Positions 20,081 through 27,938 of a stretch of DNA of 64,000 nt are shown in pieces. Where the stretch lies: assembly GCA_029948255.1 (NCBI GenBank), contig JALIZF010001727.1, positions 186,001-250,000 of the forward strand, written 5' to 3'. The stretch comes from Telmatactis stephensoni. Taxonomy: Eukaryota; Cnidaria; Anthozoa; Actiniaria; Isophelliidae. Positions within the stretch are counted from its first letter, which is position 1; the number at the start of each line of letters is the position of its first letter. Under the pieces are notes generated by a model that saw nothing but the letters and a program-made list of their open reading frames with translations, was not told the origin of the DNA and made no database searches. Both the position numbers and the translations under genes were made by a program.

Positions 20081-21034
20081 TTATATCTTTAACTTCTTTA
20101 AAAGTACGGCGCCTATAGCTACGACAAGAATCCAAATATTGTTGCCGACAAACTTCAGCAATTCGCCGCCGGTCTTCAACACCAAAGATAAGACGCTGCC
20201 TAATAGACCTGGCACGGCGGCGGCCATTTTTTTACCTAGCGCGGTCAGGCCTTGACCTATTTTTTTAACACCGGCGCCGACACCTTTTAAAGAGGTTAAT
20301 ATGACTCCTATGACACTACTTATAGCCACGGCAAAGGCCGCAGGAATGCCATATTTCAAAAGGGCTCGTTTTATTTTTTCTTTGGTGGTGAGGCCTAATT
20401 CACGCTCTAATTTATTTTTTTCTTTTTTAAGCTCGGCGACTCTTTCTTGAAGGGAGGTTAGTTCTTCTTGGGCGGCTGTGCGTTCTTCTTCAGGGCGATT
20501 TAGGTCGTTGATGATTTGTTGTTTTTCGTTAATGTTATGTTCTAAATCTTCTATCGCCTGTGTCGTTTGCCTTAGCCGCTCTTCAAGGGTGCGGACTCTA
20601 TGTTCTAACTCGGCCTTTTCTCTTTGCGAGGCCTCGAGTTCAGACTGAAGGGTGGCAGCGTCGGTTTTGGCCATCCCTAACTCTTGGGTGGTTTCGTCTA
20701 GCGCCGCGCGGGCACGGTCTCTTTCCCGCAGGGCTTTGTTGGCCTCGGTGACAATGATATTTCTTTCTTCTAAAATAGAATTGTAGCGTTGTTCGGCATC
20801 TTCGAGGAAGTTTTCTGTCTCTAGGTTGTGGCGTTCTTCGTTGGCCGCCAAGGCTTTTTCGTATTCTTCCTGGACGCGGTCAAATCGGGATTGTAGATTA
20901 GACAGGGCCTGGGTTTTGACCGCAAGGGCTTGTTCGGCCTCGCCTAGTTGATCTTCTAGGTCGATGGCTCTCTTTTGTAATGCGATCTTTGCATTGTGCT
21001 CTTCCAATAGCTCTAAGAGGCCTCTCGATGCCAT
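20081..21034 (-). CDS. 317-aa coiled-coil membrane protein
   Basis: Intact. Residues 1-215 are an almost continuous coiled coil (LEDQLGEAEQALAVKTQAL and similar heptads). These are followed by three hydrophobic or amphipathic segments: YGIPAAFAVAISSVIGVIL, a glycine/lysine-rich GVGAGVKKIGQGLTALGKK, and VGNNIWILVVAIGAVLLKKL at the end. A C-terminal cluster like this suggests a membrane-active or scaffold virion component. The stop is adjacent to that of the plus-strand 494-aa gene, so the two transcripts converge with no gap. Confidence 0.7.
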   Translation of the reverse strand: MASRGLLELLEEHNAKIALQKRAIDLEDQLGEAEQALAVKTQALSNLQSRFDRVQEEYEKALAANEERHNLETENFLEDAEQRYNSILEERNIIVTEANKALRERDRARAALDETTQELGMAKTDAATLQSELEASQREKAELEHRVRTLEERLRQTTQAIEDLEHNINEKQQIINDLNRPEEERTAAQEELTSLQERVAELKKEKNKLERELGLTTKEKIKRALLKYGIPAAFAVAISSVIGVILTSLKGVGAGVKKIGQGLTALGKKMAAAVPGLLGSVLSLVLKTGGELLKFVGNNIWILVVAIGAVLLKKLKI

Positions 21035-21054
21035 TTTAAATCCCTTGAGCGCCT

Positions 21055-21519
21055 TTACCGTTTCTCTAACCTCGCCTTCTTTAGTAAAAAGGGGCTGTGG
21101 CTTAGTCCATTTGCCTTGCTCTGTTCGTTGGGAAACGAGATGTAAACTTGGCCCTTCTGCTCAGTTAGTCTTACATAATCGAAGTTGAAGTGTTCGTATA
21201 ATTCTAAGAGGCGTTTTTCGGCCAGTTCGACCGGAGTTTGAAGAATTTCTTTTAGTGCTTCTTCATCGCGAAATTTGTTAAATTCTTCCATTTGAAGGTA
21301 CTCAGGTACGGGCTCGTCGGGATGCAAACGCTCGTAGTCTCTTCCGAGGCGTCTGATATAATTGCCAGCGCCGTCGCCAAAACGACGAAATGCATCTCTA
21401 AAGATGGCCCACTTATCTCTTTTTCCTTGTTCTATCAGGGGCGCTAATTCGTCGTCGTTAATATCTTCTTGACCTTCTTCGGTGGTGGGGTCAAAATCCG
21501 GATCTATTTCGCCTTCCAT
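21055..21519 (-). CDS. 154-aa acidic protein, unknown
   Basis: Intact; starts at 21519 in the second palindromic start motif. The N terminus is acidic (MEGEIDPDFDPTTEEGQEDI); the middle is basic and helical (FRDAFRRFGDGAGNYIRRLG). No known domain is recognised. It lies between the coiled-coil gene (20-bp gap) and the capsid gene in divergent orientation, so it is probably co-expressed with both. Confidence 0.65.
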   Translation of the reverse strand: MEGEIDPDFDPTTEEGQEDINDDELAPLIEQGKRDKWAIFRDAFRRFGDGAGNYIRRLGRDYERLHPDEPVPEYLQMEEFNKFRDEEALKEILQTPVELAEKRLLELYEHFNFDYVRLTEQKGQVYISFPNEQSKANGLSHSPFLLKKARLEKR

Positions 21520-21531
21520 ATATATATAATG
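21517..21531. promoter_or_regulatory. Second bidirectional start motif
   Basis: CATATATATATAATG joins the start codons of the 154-aa gene (minus, 21519) and the capsid gene (plus, 21529). Same arrangement as 18585-18598. Confidence 0.7.
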
Positions 21532-22779
21532 ATCAGCTCAAAGATAGATCCCAGTATTCTGCCCAAAAAGACCGGTGGCTTAAAGGCTGAAAGGACTTTT
21601 CACCGCGTTACTTTTACGCCCTCTAGTGCAAACCCAGGGGAGACATTATACGTCAGCGTCCCCACGCTCTCGGAAAATCTTCTCTTAGTGCCTGGTACCC
21701 TGGCGCTGAGGTTTGATTTGGCCATACAACCATCAACGGCCGACAAACGCCATTGCGTTAACAACATCGGCCGCAACATCGTCAATAGGATGAAAGTTAA
21801 ATTTGCCGGAGAATGCCTTTTGGATCTCAACAGGTATGACCTTTACCACACTTACAAAGATCTATTCCTATGGCCCAAAGAGAGAGATGTGCTGGTGGAG
21901 CAGGGCGTTGGCACTGATACCTTGAGAAAGATGAGAAGTAGTTCATCCAATAAGGGAAGTGATGCAGAAGCTACGGCGCTATCAACGGCCTATGGCACCA
22001 AATATGTCATCCCTTTGGATTTTGAAGTTCTGAAGACCCATGGTGTCTTTTACCCCAGAATCTTATCATCTGATATGCAGTTTGAAGTGACGCTGGCGGA
22101 CACCACTAACTTACTGCAGGGCACTGACGCGGCTTTGTCTGGGGCGATTCACGACTACAGTATGACCAATCTACAGCTGCAGTATGAAACCATTCACAGC
22201 GATACCTTAGCCCGCAGTGCCGCCGCTGAATACTCTGCTGGCAAGGCTTTTCTCTATGACCACGTGCATCATCACAAGACCATCCCCGTTCTAGACAAGA
22301 CCCAAGATTTAATTACCGAAACGGTGAATATACCCCGCAGGTCTCTGTCTGGGCTGCTGCTGCTCTTCGTAAAGCCGTTTTCGGCCGGCCAGAGAGATTC
22401 AGAGAAGTTTGTCAATCCGAACATTACCGACGTCAAAGTCAATATCAACGGCGTTCCTAATAAGATTTACTCGCAGGGATTAAAGCCGGCCGACATTTAC
22501 AAAGAAGTAGTAAGACGGTTTGGCGACCACATAAGCCCCCAGCAGTTCTTTCATGGCAATAAATATGCCCTGTGGGTGGATCTAAGAACCTCAGAGGACA
22601 ATGATATTCACGGCCAGGGCTTAAAGCTGGTCAGCACGCAAGACGGCGTCACTTTGGAGATAAAACGCACAACAAATTCTGGCGCGGGCAATGATGACAA
22701 GATCAACTGCCACATCTTTGTCGTCGGCGATGCGCAAATGAACATAGAAGGTAATCAACTTCATTCCATTGCCTATTAA
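21529..22779 (+). CDS. Probable major capsid protein (double jelly-roll type)
   Basis: 416 aa, intact. The start at 21529 is chosen for its promoter motif; an upstream in-frame start at 21469 would overlap the divergent gene. The text FTPSSANPGETLYVSVPTLS, VPGTLALRFDL, then NRMKVKFAGECLLDLNRYDL and, near the end, YALWVDLRTSEDNDIHGQG, matches what is expected for hexon-like capsid proteins of Polintons, adintoviruses and virophages: beta-rich, no membrane segment, N-terminal PG-E-V-P block. It forms the capsid shell in that family. The identification is by pattern; a structure prediction would settle it. Confidence 0.65.
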   Translation: MISSKIDPSILPKKTGGLKAERTFHRVTFTPSSANPGETLYVSVPTLSENLLLVPGTLALRFDLAIQPSTADKRHCVNNIGRNIVNRMKVKFAGECLLDLNRYDLYHTYKDLFLWPKERDVLVEQGVGTDTLRKMRSSSSNKGSDAEATALSTAYGTKYVIPLDFEVLKTHGVFYPRILSSDMQFEVTLADTTNLLQGTDAALSGAIHDYSMTNLQLQYETIHSDTLARSAAAEYSAGKAFLYDHVHHHKTIPVLDKTQDLITETVNIPRRSLSGLLLLFVKPFSAGQRDSEKFVNPNITDVKVNINGVPNKIYSQGLKPADIYKEVVRRFGDHISPQQFFHGNKYALWVDLRTSEDNDIHGQGLKLVSTQDGVTLEIKRTTNSGAGNDDKINCHIFVVGDAQMNIEGNQLHSIAY

Positions 22780-22965
22780 GATTAAAAAAATAATAGATAT
22801 ACCATGTTACGCGTTTTTGTAAAGCTAAAAAACGGAGATGATTTGTATTTTAAGTCAAAAGATATTGCCACGGCTTTAGGCTATGTTCGGGAATCTGAGG
22901 ACTACAGGCCGCGCGATTTCACCGCTCCCTTGCACCCGGCATTGCATATTAAGATTAAAAAAATA
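22774..22965. repeat. 19-bp direct repeats bordering a BRO-N fragment
   Basis: TATTAAGATTAAAAAAATA occurs at 22774-22792, spanning the stop of the capsid gene, and again at 22947-22965. The truncated BRO-N frame lies between them, suggesting a duplication or deletion through this repeat. Confidence 0.75.
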
Positions 22966-22968
22966 TAA
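22804..22968 (+). pseudogene. Truncated BRO-N domain copy
   Basis: A 54-aa frame beginning MLRVFVKLKNGDDLYFKSKD then IATALGY, the same start as the full BRO gene 205 bp downstream. It loses similarity after about 30 residues and then runs through the copied 19-bp repeat to a stop. It is preceded by ATATACC, not by the TATAATG form. Confidence 0.7.
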
Positions 22969-23008
22969 GACCCGATTTTAAGATTAAAATATCCGTTAGG
23001 TATAAAAA

Positions 23009-23818
23009 ATGTTACGCGTCTTTGAAAACCCAAAACTAAATCTAAAACTCAATACCCTCAAAAAGGGAGATGAATTGTATTTTAAAGCAAAAGACGTTGC
23101 TAAGGCCTTAGGCTACAGTTGTGCAAAAAATCCAGTAAGAGACCACGTATCTGAGGAATACAAAAAAACCCTGGGCGAAGTAAGGGGGCATCGAAATGGT
23201 GCCCCCTTGAATGAGCAACCAAACGCCGTCTATGTTTCTGAGCCCGGCCTTTATGAGCTAATTTTTAACAGTAAGATGCCGGCCGCCGTAGAATTCAGAA
23301 AGTGGGTCTTCGAAGAAGTATTACCGCAGATTCGTAAAACGGGCCATTATGATCTGAAGAAAGATATAAGGGCCATCACGTGTTTTAAGATCGAAAATGA
23401 GTTTGACCTACATAAAAAAGTAATAGATTACATCCGTCGCTTTCATAATCTTCTCCTCGTCGCCGGTCTCGGAGAAAACCAAGATACTGCCGAAAAACGC
23501 ATACAAAGTTGGCAAAAGGGCTATCAGAAGGGGCAGCCAGATCTTATAGTGCAAAACGCCCATAAAAATTATAAGGGCTTCTGTATAGAATTAAAGACGC
23601 CTAAGGGCACTGGAGAGCTCTCTGAAGCCCAAAAAGAAGCATTACGAAGATACGAACAGCAGGGTTATCTTACTTTGGTCAGCCACGACTATGATGAAAT
23701 AGTTGATGCCTTAAAAGAATACTGCAGCGGCCTTAGGGTTCCTTGCCCGCGCTGCCCACGGCGCTTTAAAAGCGAAGAAACATTGGCGGTGCATATGAGA
23801 GTTATACATCGCCTTTAA
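23009..23818 (+). CDS. BRO-N / VRR-NUC-like / C2H2 fusion protein
   Basis: 269 aa, intact. Residues 1-115 are a BRO-N domain (LYFKAKDVAKALGYSCAKNP; VYVSEPGLYELIFNSKMPAA; FRKWVFEEVLPQIRKTGHY), a DNA-binding domain of phages and large DNA viruses. Residues about 130-240 look like a PD-(D/E)xK nuclease of VRR-NUC type, with QPDLIV near 175, ELKTPKG near 193 and LSEAQKEALRRYEQQGYLTL. Residues 246-267 form a C2H2 finger (CPRCPRRF...HMRVIH). It may resolve or process viral DNA, or regulate genes. The combination is unusual. Confidence 0.7.
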   Translation: MLRVFENPKLNLKLNTLKKGDELYFKAKDVAKALGYSCAKNPVRDHVSEEYKKTLGEVRGHRNGAPLNEQPNAVYVSEPGLYELIFNSKMPAAVEFRKWVFEEVLPQIRKTGHYDLKKDIRAITCFKIENEFDLHKKVIDYIRRFHNLLLVAGLGENQDTAEKRIQSWQKGYQKGQPDLIVQNAHKNYKGFCIELKTPKGTGELSEAQKEALRRYEQQGYLTLVSHDYDEIVDALKEYCSGLRVPCPRCPRRFKSEETLAVHMRVIHRL

Positions 23819-23842
23819 AGGTAAAAACATCTCTATGATATA

Positions 23843-24167
23843 ATGATCAGCGTCGCAGAATTTAACAAAGCCATCAAAGAAGCCGAAACCATGACAAAGT
23901 GGCGCGATTTAGAAGTCGGGCGCATTTATAAGATTGTGGGCTATGATGTCTATGAGATTACACACGGCCGAGAGTATGAAGCTGACCCTGGAGGATGGCG
24001 ATAATAAGCTTTATACTATGTGGGCGCCGCTACGGGTAAAAGAGACTTTAGAGGGCAAAGAATATACTCATATACGGAGTAATGGGCTTAAAAAAGGCCG
24101 TGGTGGCAATAATAGCTATTGGAGCTTTAATGCGGTCAAAATAGAAAAGAAAGATATGTTCTCTTAA
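23843..24167 (+). pseudogene. About 108-aa provirus protein with a frameshift
   Basis: Starts at 23843 in ATATAATG. The first frame (TKWRDLEVGRIYKIVGYDVY) stops soon after 23990; the continuation (LYTMWAPLRVKE; EYTHIRSNGLKKGRGG) lies in another frame to 24167, so one base has been gained or two lost between about 23975 and 24000. I believe similar small proteins occur in other animal Polintons, but I cannot name a function. Confidence 0.55.
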
Positions 24168-24173
24168 TATATA

Positions 24174-24356
24174 ATGAGCGACAGCCAACAGAGTTACACT
24201 GACAGCGACGAATGGACTTTAAGTCCCTCGGATAGCGACTGCACATGGACCTACAGCCCCTTGTCTTCTTATGAAAGTGACAGCGAAGAAGAAATAAATA
24301 CCAGGCCCTTTAAGATCAGCGTTATAGAAAAAACCACCACTTATGAAAGAATGTAG
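24174..24356 (+). CDS. 60-aa acidic Ser-rich protein
   Basis: Starts in TATATAATG, 7 bp after the previous stop. Composition is Ser/Asp/Glu-rich (DSQQSYTDSDEWTLSPSDSD) with many possible phosphosites. No fold is recognised. The tight spacing and shared start motif are the main reasons to accept it. Confidence 0.5.
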   Translation: MSDSQQSYTDSDEWTLSPSDSDCTWTYSPLSSYESDSEEEINTRPFKISVIEKTTTYERM

Positions 24357-24503
24357 GTAATGCAACTTTTTCTACGTCTCAATGGCTACATAGGACGTTG
24401 GGGTCCTTTTTTTTTATTGTCTAATATGTAATATATTATGTTTAACAACAATGTTGTTTTTTTTTGTATCGATATTTGAACATAAAATATTTATCAGTAT
24501 ATA

Positions 24504-25214
24504 ATGAATTGCCTACGATGCTCTAGAAGCTTTACCTCCGCAAAACGTTTACGACAACATGAACTTGCCAAAACCTGCCATACTGAATGTACTTACTGCG
24601 GAAAGAATCTTTCTAGTCTGCAGCGGCTCGAAATGCATTTGAAGAGTAAATTATGCAGGCCCGCCGCCGTTGACGTAGGAAGACCATATAAAAAATATGA
24701 CTTTGGCGAATTAGAGTGCTATGACTGCGGGGATTTGATGAGACGATGTGCCTGTGCACACGTAGAACGTTTAAATATGAAAAAAAGTGGCATAGATGAA
24801 AGCTTTGGCAGCCGCGGAGCTTATTTTGACGATATAGAAGGCGTGCCGTGGGAAAATCGTTCACATTGGCAGTCTTTACATCACGGCGGCCTCTGCAGAA
24901 GCCTTAGAGATTCCGAGGTACATATTTGGCGCTGTTTATATCCGCTCAAAGATAGAATGCCCCGTAAAGACCACAGCGCCGTCGAAGAATCATATTTCGC
25001 CGATAATAGCTGTTATGCCTGTAAAAGGCGCTTTGCCACTAAACAGCGTTTAGAATATCATATGGAACATAATGTCTGCGGCGGCATTACTGACTACGAA
25101 GACAACAAATATTATGATGCGGCGGCTCAAAAGTGCGAAGATGAATTTGCCGCGGCCAATAAAGAGCGGATAAAAGATCTAGGGCAGTGGCTAAAAAATA
25201 TCTATGGCGCTTAA
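24504..25214 (+). CDS. 236-aa multi-C2H2 zinc-finger protein
   Basis: Intact; the start is in GTATATAATG. Finger 1 begins CLRCSRSFTSAKRLRQHE, finger 2 CTYCGKNLSSLQRLEMH, and a third lies near residue 172 (CYACKRRFATKQRLEYHME). Between them is a Cys-rich segment (CYDCGDLMRRCACAH). A DNA- or RNA-binding regulator is likely. The region before it (24357-24503) has T-runs and an AACAACAATGTTGTT palindrome that resembles the repeat units after it. Confidence 0.7.
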   Translation: MNCLRCSRSFTSAKRLRQHELAKTCHTECTYCGKNLSSLQRLEMHLKSKLCRPAAVDVGRPYKKYDFGELECYDCGDLMRRCACAHVERLNMKKSGIDESFGSRGAYFDDIEGVPWENRSHWQSLHHGGLCRSLRDSEVHIWRCLYPLKDRMPRKDHSAVEESYFADNSCYACKRRFATKQRLEYHMEHNVCGGITDYEDNKYYDAAAQKCEDEFAAANKERIKDLGQWLKNIYGA

Positions 25215-25377
25215 GATTTCTATGGCGTCACATGTAGGTAGGGTAATTTAACAACAACAATGTAGTTTTTTTTATCTATGGCGATTATTATTTAAAGAGA
25301 GGCCATTATAGATTTCTATGGCGTCACATGTAGGTAGGGTAATTTAACAACAACAATGTAGTTTTTTTATCTATGGC
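25215..25377 (+). terminator. Two plus-oriented T-rich repeat units
   Basis: Two near-identical units of about 65-70 bp contain GTAGGTAGGGTAATTTAAC, ACAACAATGTAG and a run of seven to eight T then ATCTATGG. They follow the plus-strand zinc-finger gene and have the T-run on the sense strand. The role as a 3'-end signal is inferred from orientation. Confidence 0.5.
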
Positions 25378-25410
25378 CTTAGAATACATAAGGAGATAAT
25401 ATTATACTCT

Positions 25411-25632
25411 AGATAAAAACTACATGTAACGCCGTAGATAAAAAAAACTACATTGTTGTTGTTAAATTACCCCACCTACATGTAACGCCATAGATAAAAA
25501 AAACTACATTGTTGTTGTTAAATTACCCTACCTACATGTAACGCCATAGAAATATTATAATTACCTCTCCCGCCGTAGATAAAAAAAACTACATTGTTGT
25601 TGTTAAATTACCCCACCTACATGTAACGCAGC
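25411..25632 (-). terminator. Three minus-oriented T-rich repeat units plus a partial one
   Basis: Units at about 25433-25493, 25490-25552 and 25576-25632, with a partial one at 25411-25436, are the inverse of the 25215-25377 units (AAAAAAACTACATTGTTGTT). They follow, in sense, the minus-strand genes to the right. Together with the plus units they form a large inverted repeat at a convergent gene junction. Confidence 0.5.
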
Positions 25633-25694
25633 GGCGTAGAAGTAATATCTATTTTTTTTTCATAATCTAACCGCCGCGGCTATTTCCTTGTCAT

Positions 25695-25844
25695 CTAAGG
25701 GGGCTTCATTTCACCGCCCCCTTGTTTTTTTTTTCGTATACTAACCGCCGCGCGGCATAACATATATTTCATATGATACAGGGCGCCCTGTATGGTGTTA
25801 AACTCTTTTTGACAGCGGGGGCATTTATAAAAGTGGCGCTCCAT
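25695..25844 (-). CDS. 49-aa zinc-finger micro-protein
   Basis: A 49-codon frame starting at 25844 in AAATATAATGG. It contains FYKCPRCQKEFNTIQGALYH then MKYMLC, a finger close to C2H2/C2HC form, and a basic tail (IRKKK). It lies 32 bp after the next gene of the same strand. Accepted because of its start motif and the finger. Confidence 0.45.
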   Translation of the reverse strand: MERHFYKCPRCQKEFNTIQGALYHMKYMLCRAAVSIRKKKQGGGEMKPP

Positions 25845-25876
25845 TATATTTAGGCCCTAACGGCTTTTTTCATATG

Positions 25877-26059
25877 CTATGGGCCGCCCTGATAGACTCC
25901 ATCATCTTTCGTGCGGTGGGCTTTTAGATCGGCCGTACATATGTGGCCCTCAAACTCTGCTTCTTTGTAGATTTCGTTGCAGTGCAAACAGCGCATTTTC
26001 TTCTCTTCTTCTGGGGCGATGACACAATCACTCGACGGCGACGACGTTAAGCAGTCCAT
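25877..26059 (-). CDS. 60-aa putative zinc-finger protein
   Basis: Starts at 26059 in GATATATGG, 4 bp after the stop of the 198-aa gene. Contains MRCLHCNEIYKEAEFEGHIC, a CxxC...HxC metal-binding pattern. Part of a tightly spaced minus-strand series (27120 to 25695). Confidence 0.5.
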   Translation of the reverse strand: MDCLTSSPSSDCVIAPEEEKKMRCLHCNEIYKEAEFEGHICTADLKAHRTKDDGVYQGGP

Positions 26060-26063
26060 ATAT

Positions 26064-26660
26064 CTAAAGCATTGATGTGCGTCCTGGGGGCTTTTTGCCG
26101 GGGTGTTTGGGTGCGGGTTTTTTATCCTCTTCTTCGACCCGTGGTAAGGCGGCCCTGCCGATGGGCTGTGGCGCCATAGTATTATTTTTTTGTTTTATTG
26201 CTCCACAAAGTGGGATGGCGCTCATAACGCTGATGGGTTTGTGGCTGTAGATCTTGTCCGCCGCAGGTTTTCCGCCATGAAACGTACCATTGAGTCGAGT
26301 GCCGCCATCGCTTGACATAAGGCGAAGCTTTACCAGCCCTTTGCAATGGGCCACTAAGTGAAAAGTCACAGGTGTCAAATCTTCCCCGCTCACAGTACAT
26401 GGCTCATAAGAAAAATGAACTGGCAACCTTTTGTTTGTGGTGGTTCTGAAGGGTATTATGGGCTGATTCCCACTGTCGACAAGACTAAAGCCCACATTGG
26501 CGCCATTGCCGGTGTTAATACTAACCGAGCAAAGAATGATATAATAGCCTTCAACATCTACAAAAAACCCATCAATATCCATCCACTCATCTTTTTCAAA
26601 ATATTCTTTTTCAGCTAAGTAATAACTCACCTCTTGAGGTGTGGAATAGGGATTTTCCAT
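26064..26660 (-). CDS. 198-aa beta-rich protein, paralogue of the next
   Basis: Intact; starts in AAATATAATGG, 7 bp after the stop of the 150-aa gene. About residues 25-150 are beta-rich (YYIILCSVSINTGNGANVGF; IIPFRTTTNKRLPVHFSYEP) and align along their whole length with the 150-aa neighbour (VCSICISTESHVNAGFQFVD; RTKTNKREPAHFSFEP). A charged proline/lysine tail follows (KKPAPKHPGKKPPGR). A small jelly-roll minor capsid or fibre-like role is plausible, but no match is recognised. Confidence 0.6.
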   Translation of the reverse strand: MENPYSTPQEVSYYLAEKEYFEKDEWMDIDGFFVDVEGYYIILCSVSINTGNGANVGFSLVDSGNQPIIPFRTTTNKRLPVHFSYEPCTVSGEDLTPVTFHLVAHCKGLVKLRLMSSDGGTRLNGTFHGGKPAADKIYSHKPISVMSAIPLCGAIKQKNNTMAPQPIGRAALPRVEEEDKKPAPKHPGKKPPGRTSML

Positions 26661-26667
26661 TATATTT

Positions 26668-27120
26668 TTATAGCGAAAGAACCGTCAGAGTGCTAATGGT
26701 CATGTGATTATAAGGCCTATCTCTCTTGTCGGCAATTCCATTGACGCGAAGTTTGCCCGAGTCATCGGCCCGCACTTGAAGCTGGACTTTTTTCTTCACT
26801 TCGGCCACCATATGAAACGTGACGACGCTTAAATTCTCTGTAGAGTTGATCGGCGGTTCAAATGAAAAATGGGCCGGCTCTCGTTTATTCGTCTTAGTGC
26901 GCATAGGTAGAAACGGTTTCCCGTCGTGATCCACAAATTGAAATCCCGCATTCACATGGCTCTCGGTACTAATACAAATACTACAAACAATCAATTTTCG
27001 GCCGGGATAATTCACATCCACGCTCAATCCGGCCACATTTTGCCAAGACCCCAGATTATAATCTGCTTCGGTATCTAAAGCCGCATAAACACAATCTGCT
27101 CCTGGGCTGTAAGGGTTCAT
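26668..27120 (-). CDS. 150-aa beta-rich protein, tandem paralogue
   Basis: Intact; starts at 27120 in GTATATATG. Predicted all-beta, with conserved TNKRxPxHFSxEP and VTFHMVA blocks shared with the downstream copy but without the basic tail. The pair probably arose by gene duplication in the element. Possible penton or spike component; the function is open. Confidence 0.6.
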   Translation of the reverse strand: MNPYSPGADCVYAALDTEADYNLGSWQNVAGLSVDVNYPGRKLIVCSICISTESHVNAGFQFVDHDGKPFLPMRTKTNKREPAHFSFEPPINSTENLSVVTFHMVAEVKKKVQLQVRADDSGKLRVNGIADKRDRPYNHMTISTLTVLSL

Positions 27121-27125
27121 ATATA

Positions 27126-27301
27126 CTACATTGGAAGCCTCATAAAGTCGACGACAGCTTCTTTACCCCACATAGCCAGAGTCACTAAGGCCGAGAACCT
27201 TTCGGCCGTTTTATTGGCCGCCAACTCTTCTTTGAGCCGCTTTACTTCTTCTTGCAGATCCAACACCTGCTCTTCTAGACTTCTTTTTTCTCGTATATTG
27301 T
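27126..27301 (-). pseudogene. Coiled-coil gene fragment without start codon
   Basis: The frame LEEQVLDLQEEVKRLKEELA then ERFSALVTLAMWGKEAVV ends at 27126. Upstream there is no ATG and a stop codon comes soon, so the N-terminal part is missing. It lies exactly where the intact left block meets the decayed right block, so a recombination joint or deletion may lie here. Confidence 0.5.
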
Positions 27302-27332
27302 AAACTCACGAAAGTTCGCTTACCTAAATATA

Positions 27333-27934
27333 ATGAATGCAGAACATATTCCTTGTAATGCTCTTATCGTAGGACCCACAGGTTGCGGTAAGACTCAGTT
27401 TGTCGTAGAACAACTTTTAGGTCCTTTTAGATACAAGTTTGACTACATTGTACTCCTTTGTCCTACTTATGTAAATAACAAAACTTGGAGCGGTTATAGG
27501 AACAAATAGACGATGATTTCTTTGTAGATATCCTAGACCCAATGAACTTAGCAACCACTTGAAGTTCTGGCATAAAGCATTTCCACACGACACTCAGACC
27601 CTACTTATTCTTGATGACATTGCTTGTGGTGACGACGTTAAGAAACGCACGTCGGAGTTAATTAAGCTATCCTTCTCTGGCAGACACGATAACATCTCTG
27701 TTTGGTTACTCTCGCAGCAGTTGACAAGCGTCTCTAAGCCCTTCAGGGAAAACATCGGTGCTCTGGTGGTATTTTACACTCCTAGTAAAAGCGACTTGGA
27801 GACTATTCTTTCAGACTATGGAGGAGAAGATAACTAAAGAAGAACTCCATAAATACATGCAGCATTTAAAAACACATCAACATTCTAAGATGATCTTCTC
27901 TTTGAGGTATCCTTATAATGTTTCTATAGTTTAA
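27333..27934 (+). pseudogene. Packaging ATPase (A32/FtsK-HerA type), broken
   Basis: Starts in AAATATAATG. Walker A IVGPTGCGKTQF is near residue 12, and Walker B TLLILDDIA lies in a later frame. SVWLLSQQ is the sensor-like strand. The first frame stops near 27508, the central part runs 27559-27837 in another frame, and the C-terminal part (SKMIFSLRYPYNV) is in a third and ends at 27934. At least three frame breaks make it non-functional. In Polintons this enzyme packages the genome into capsids. Confidence 0.75.
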
Positions 27935-27938
27935 ATAT

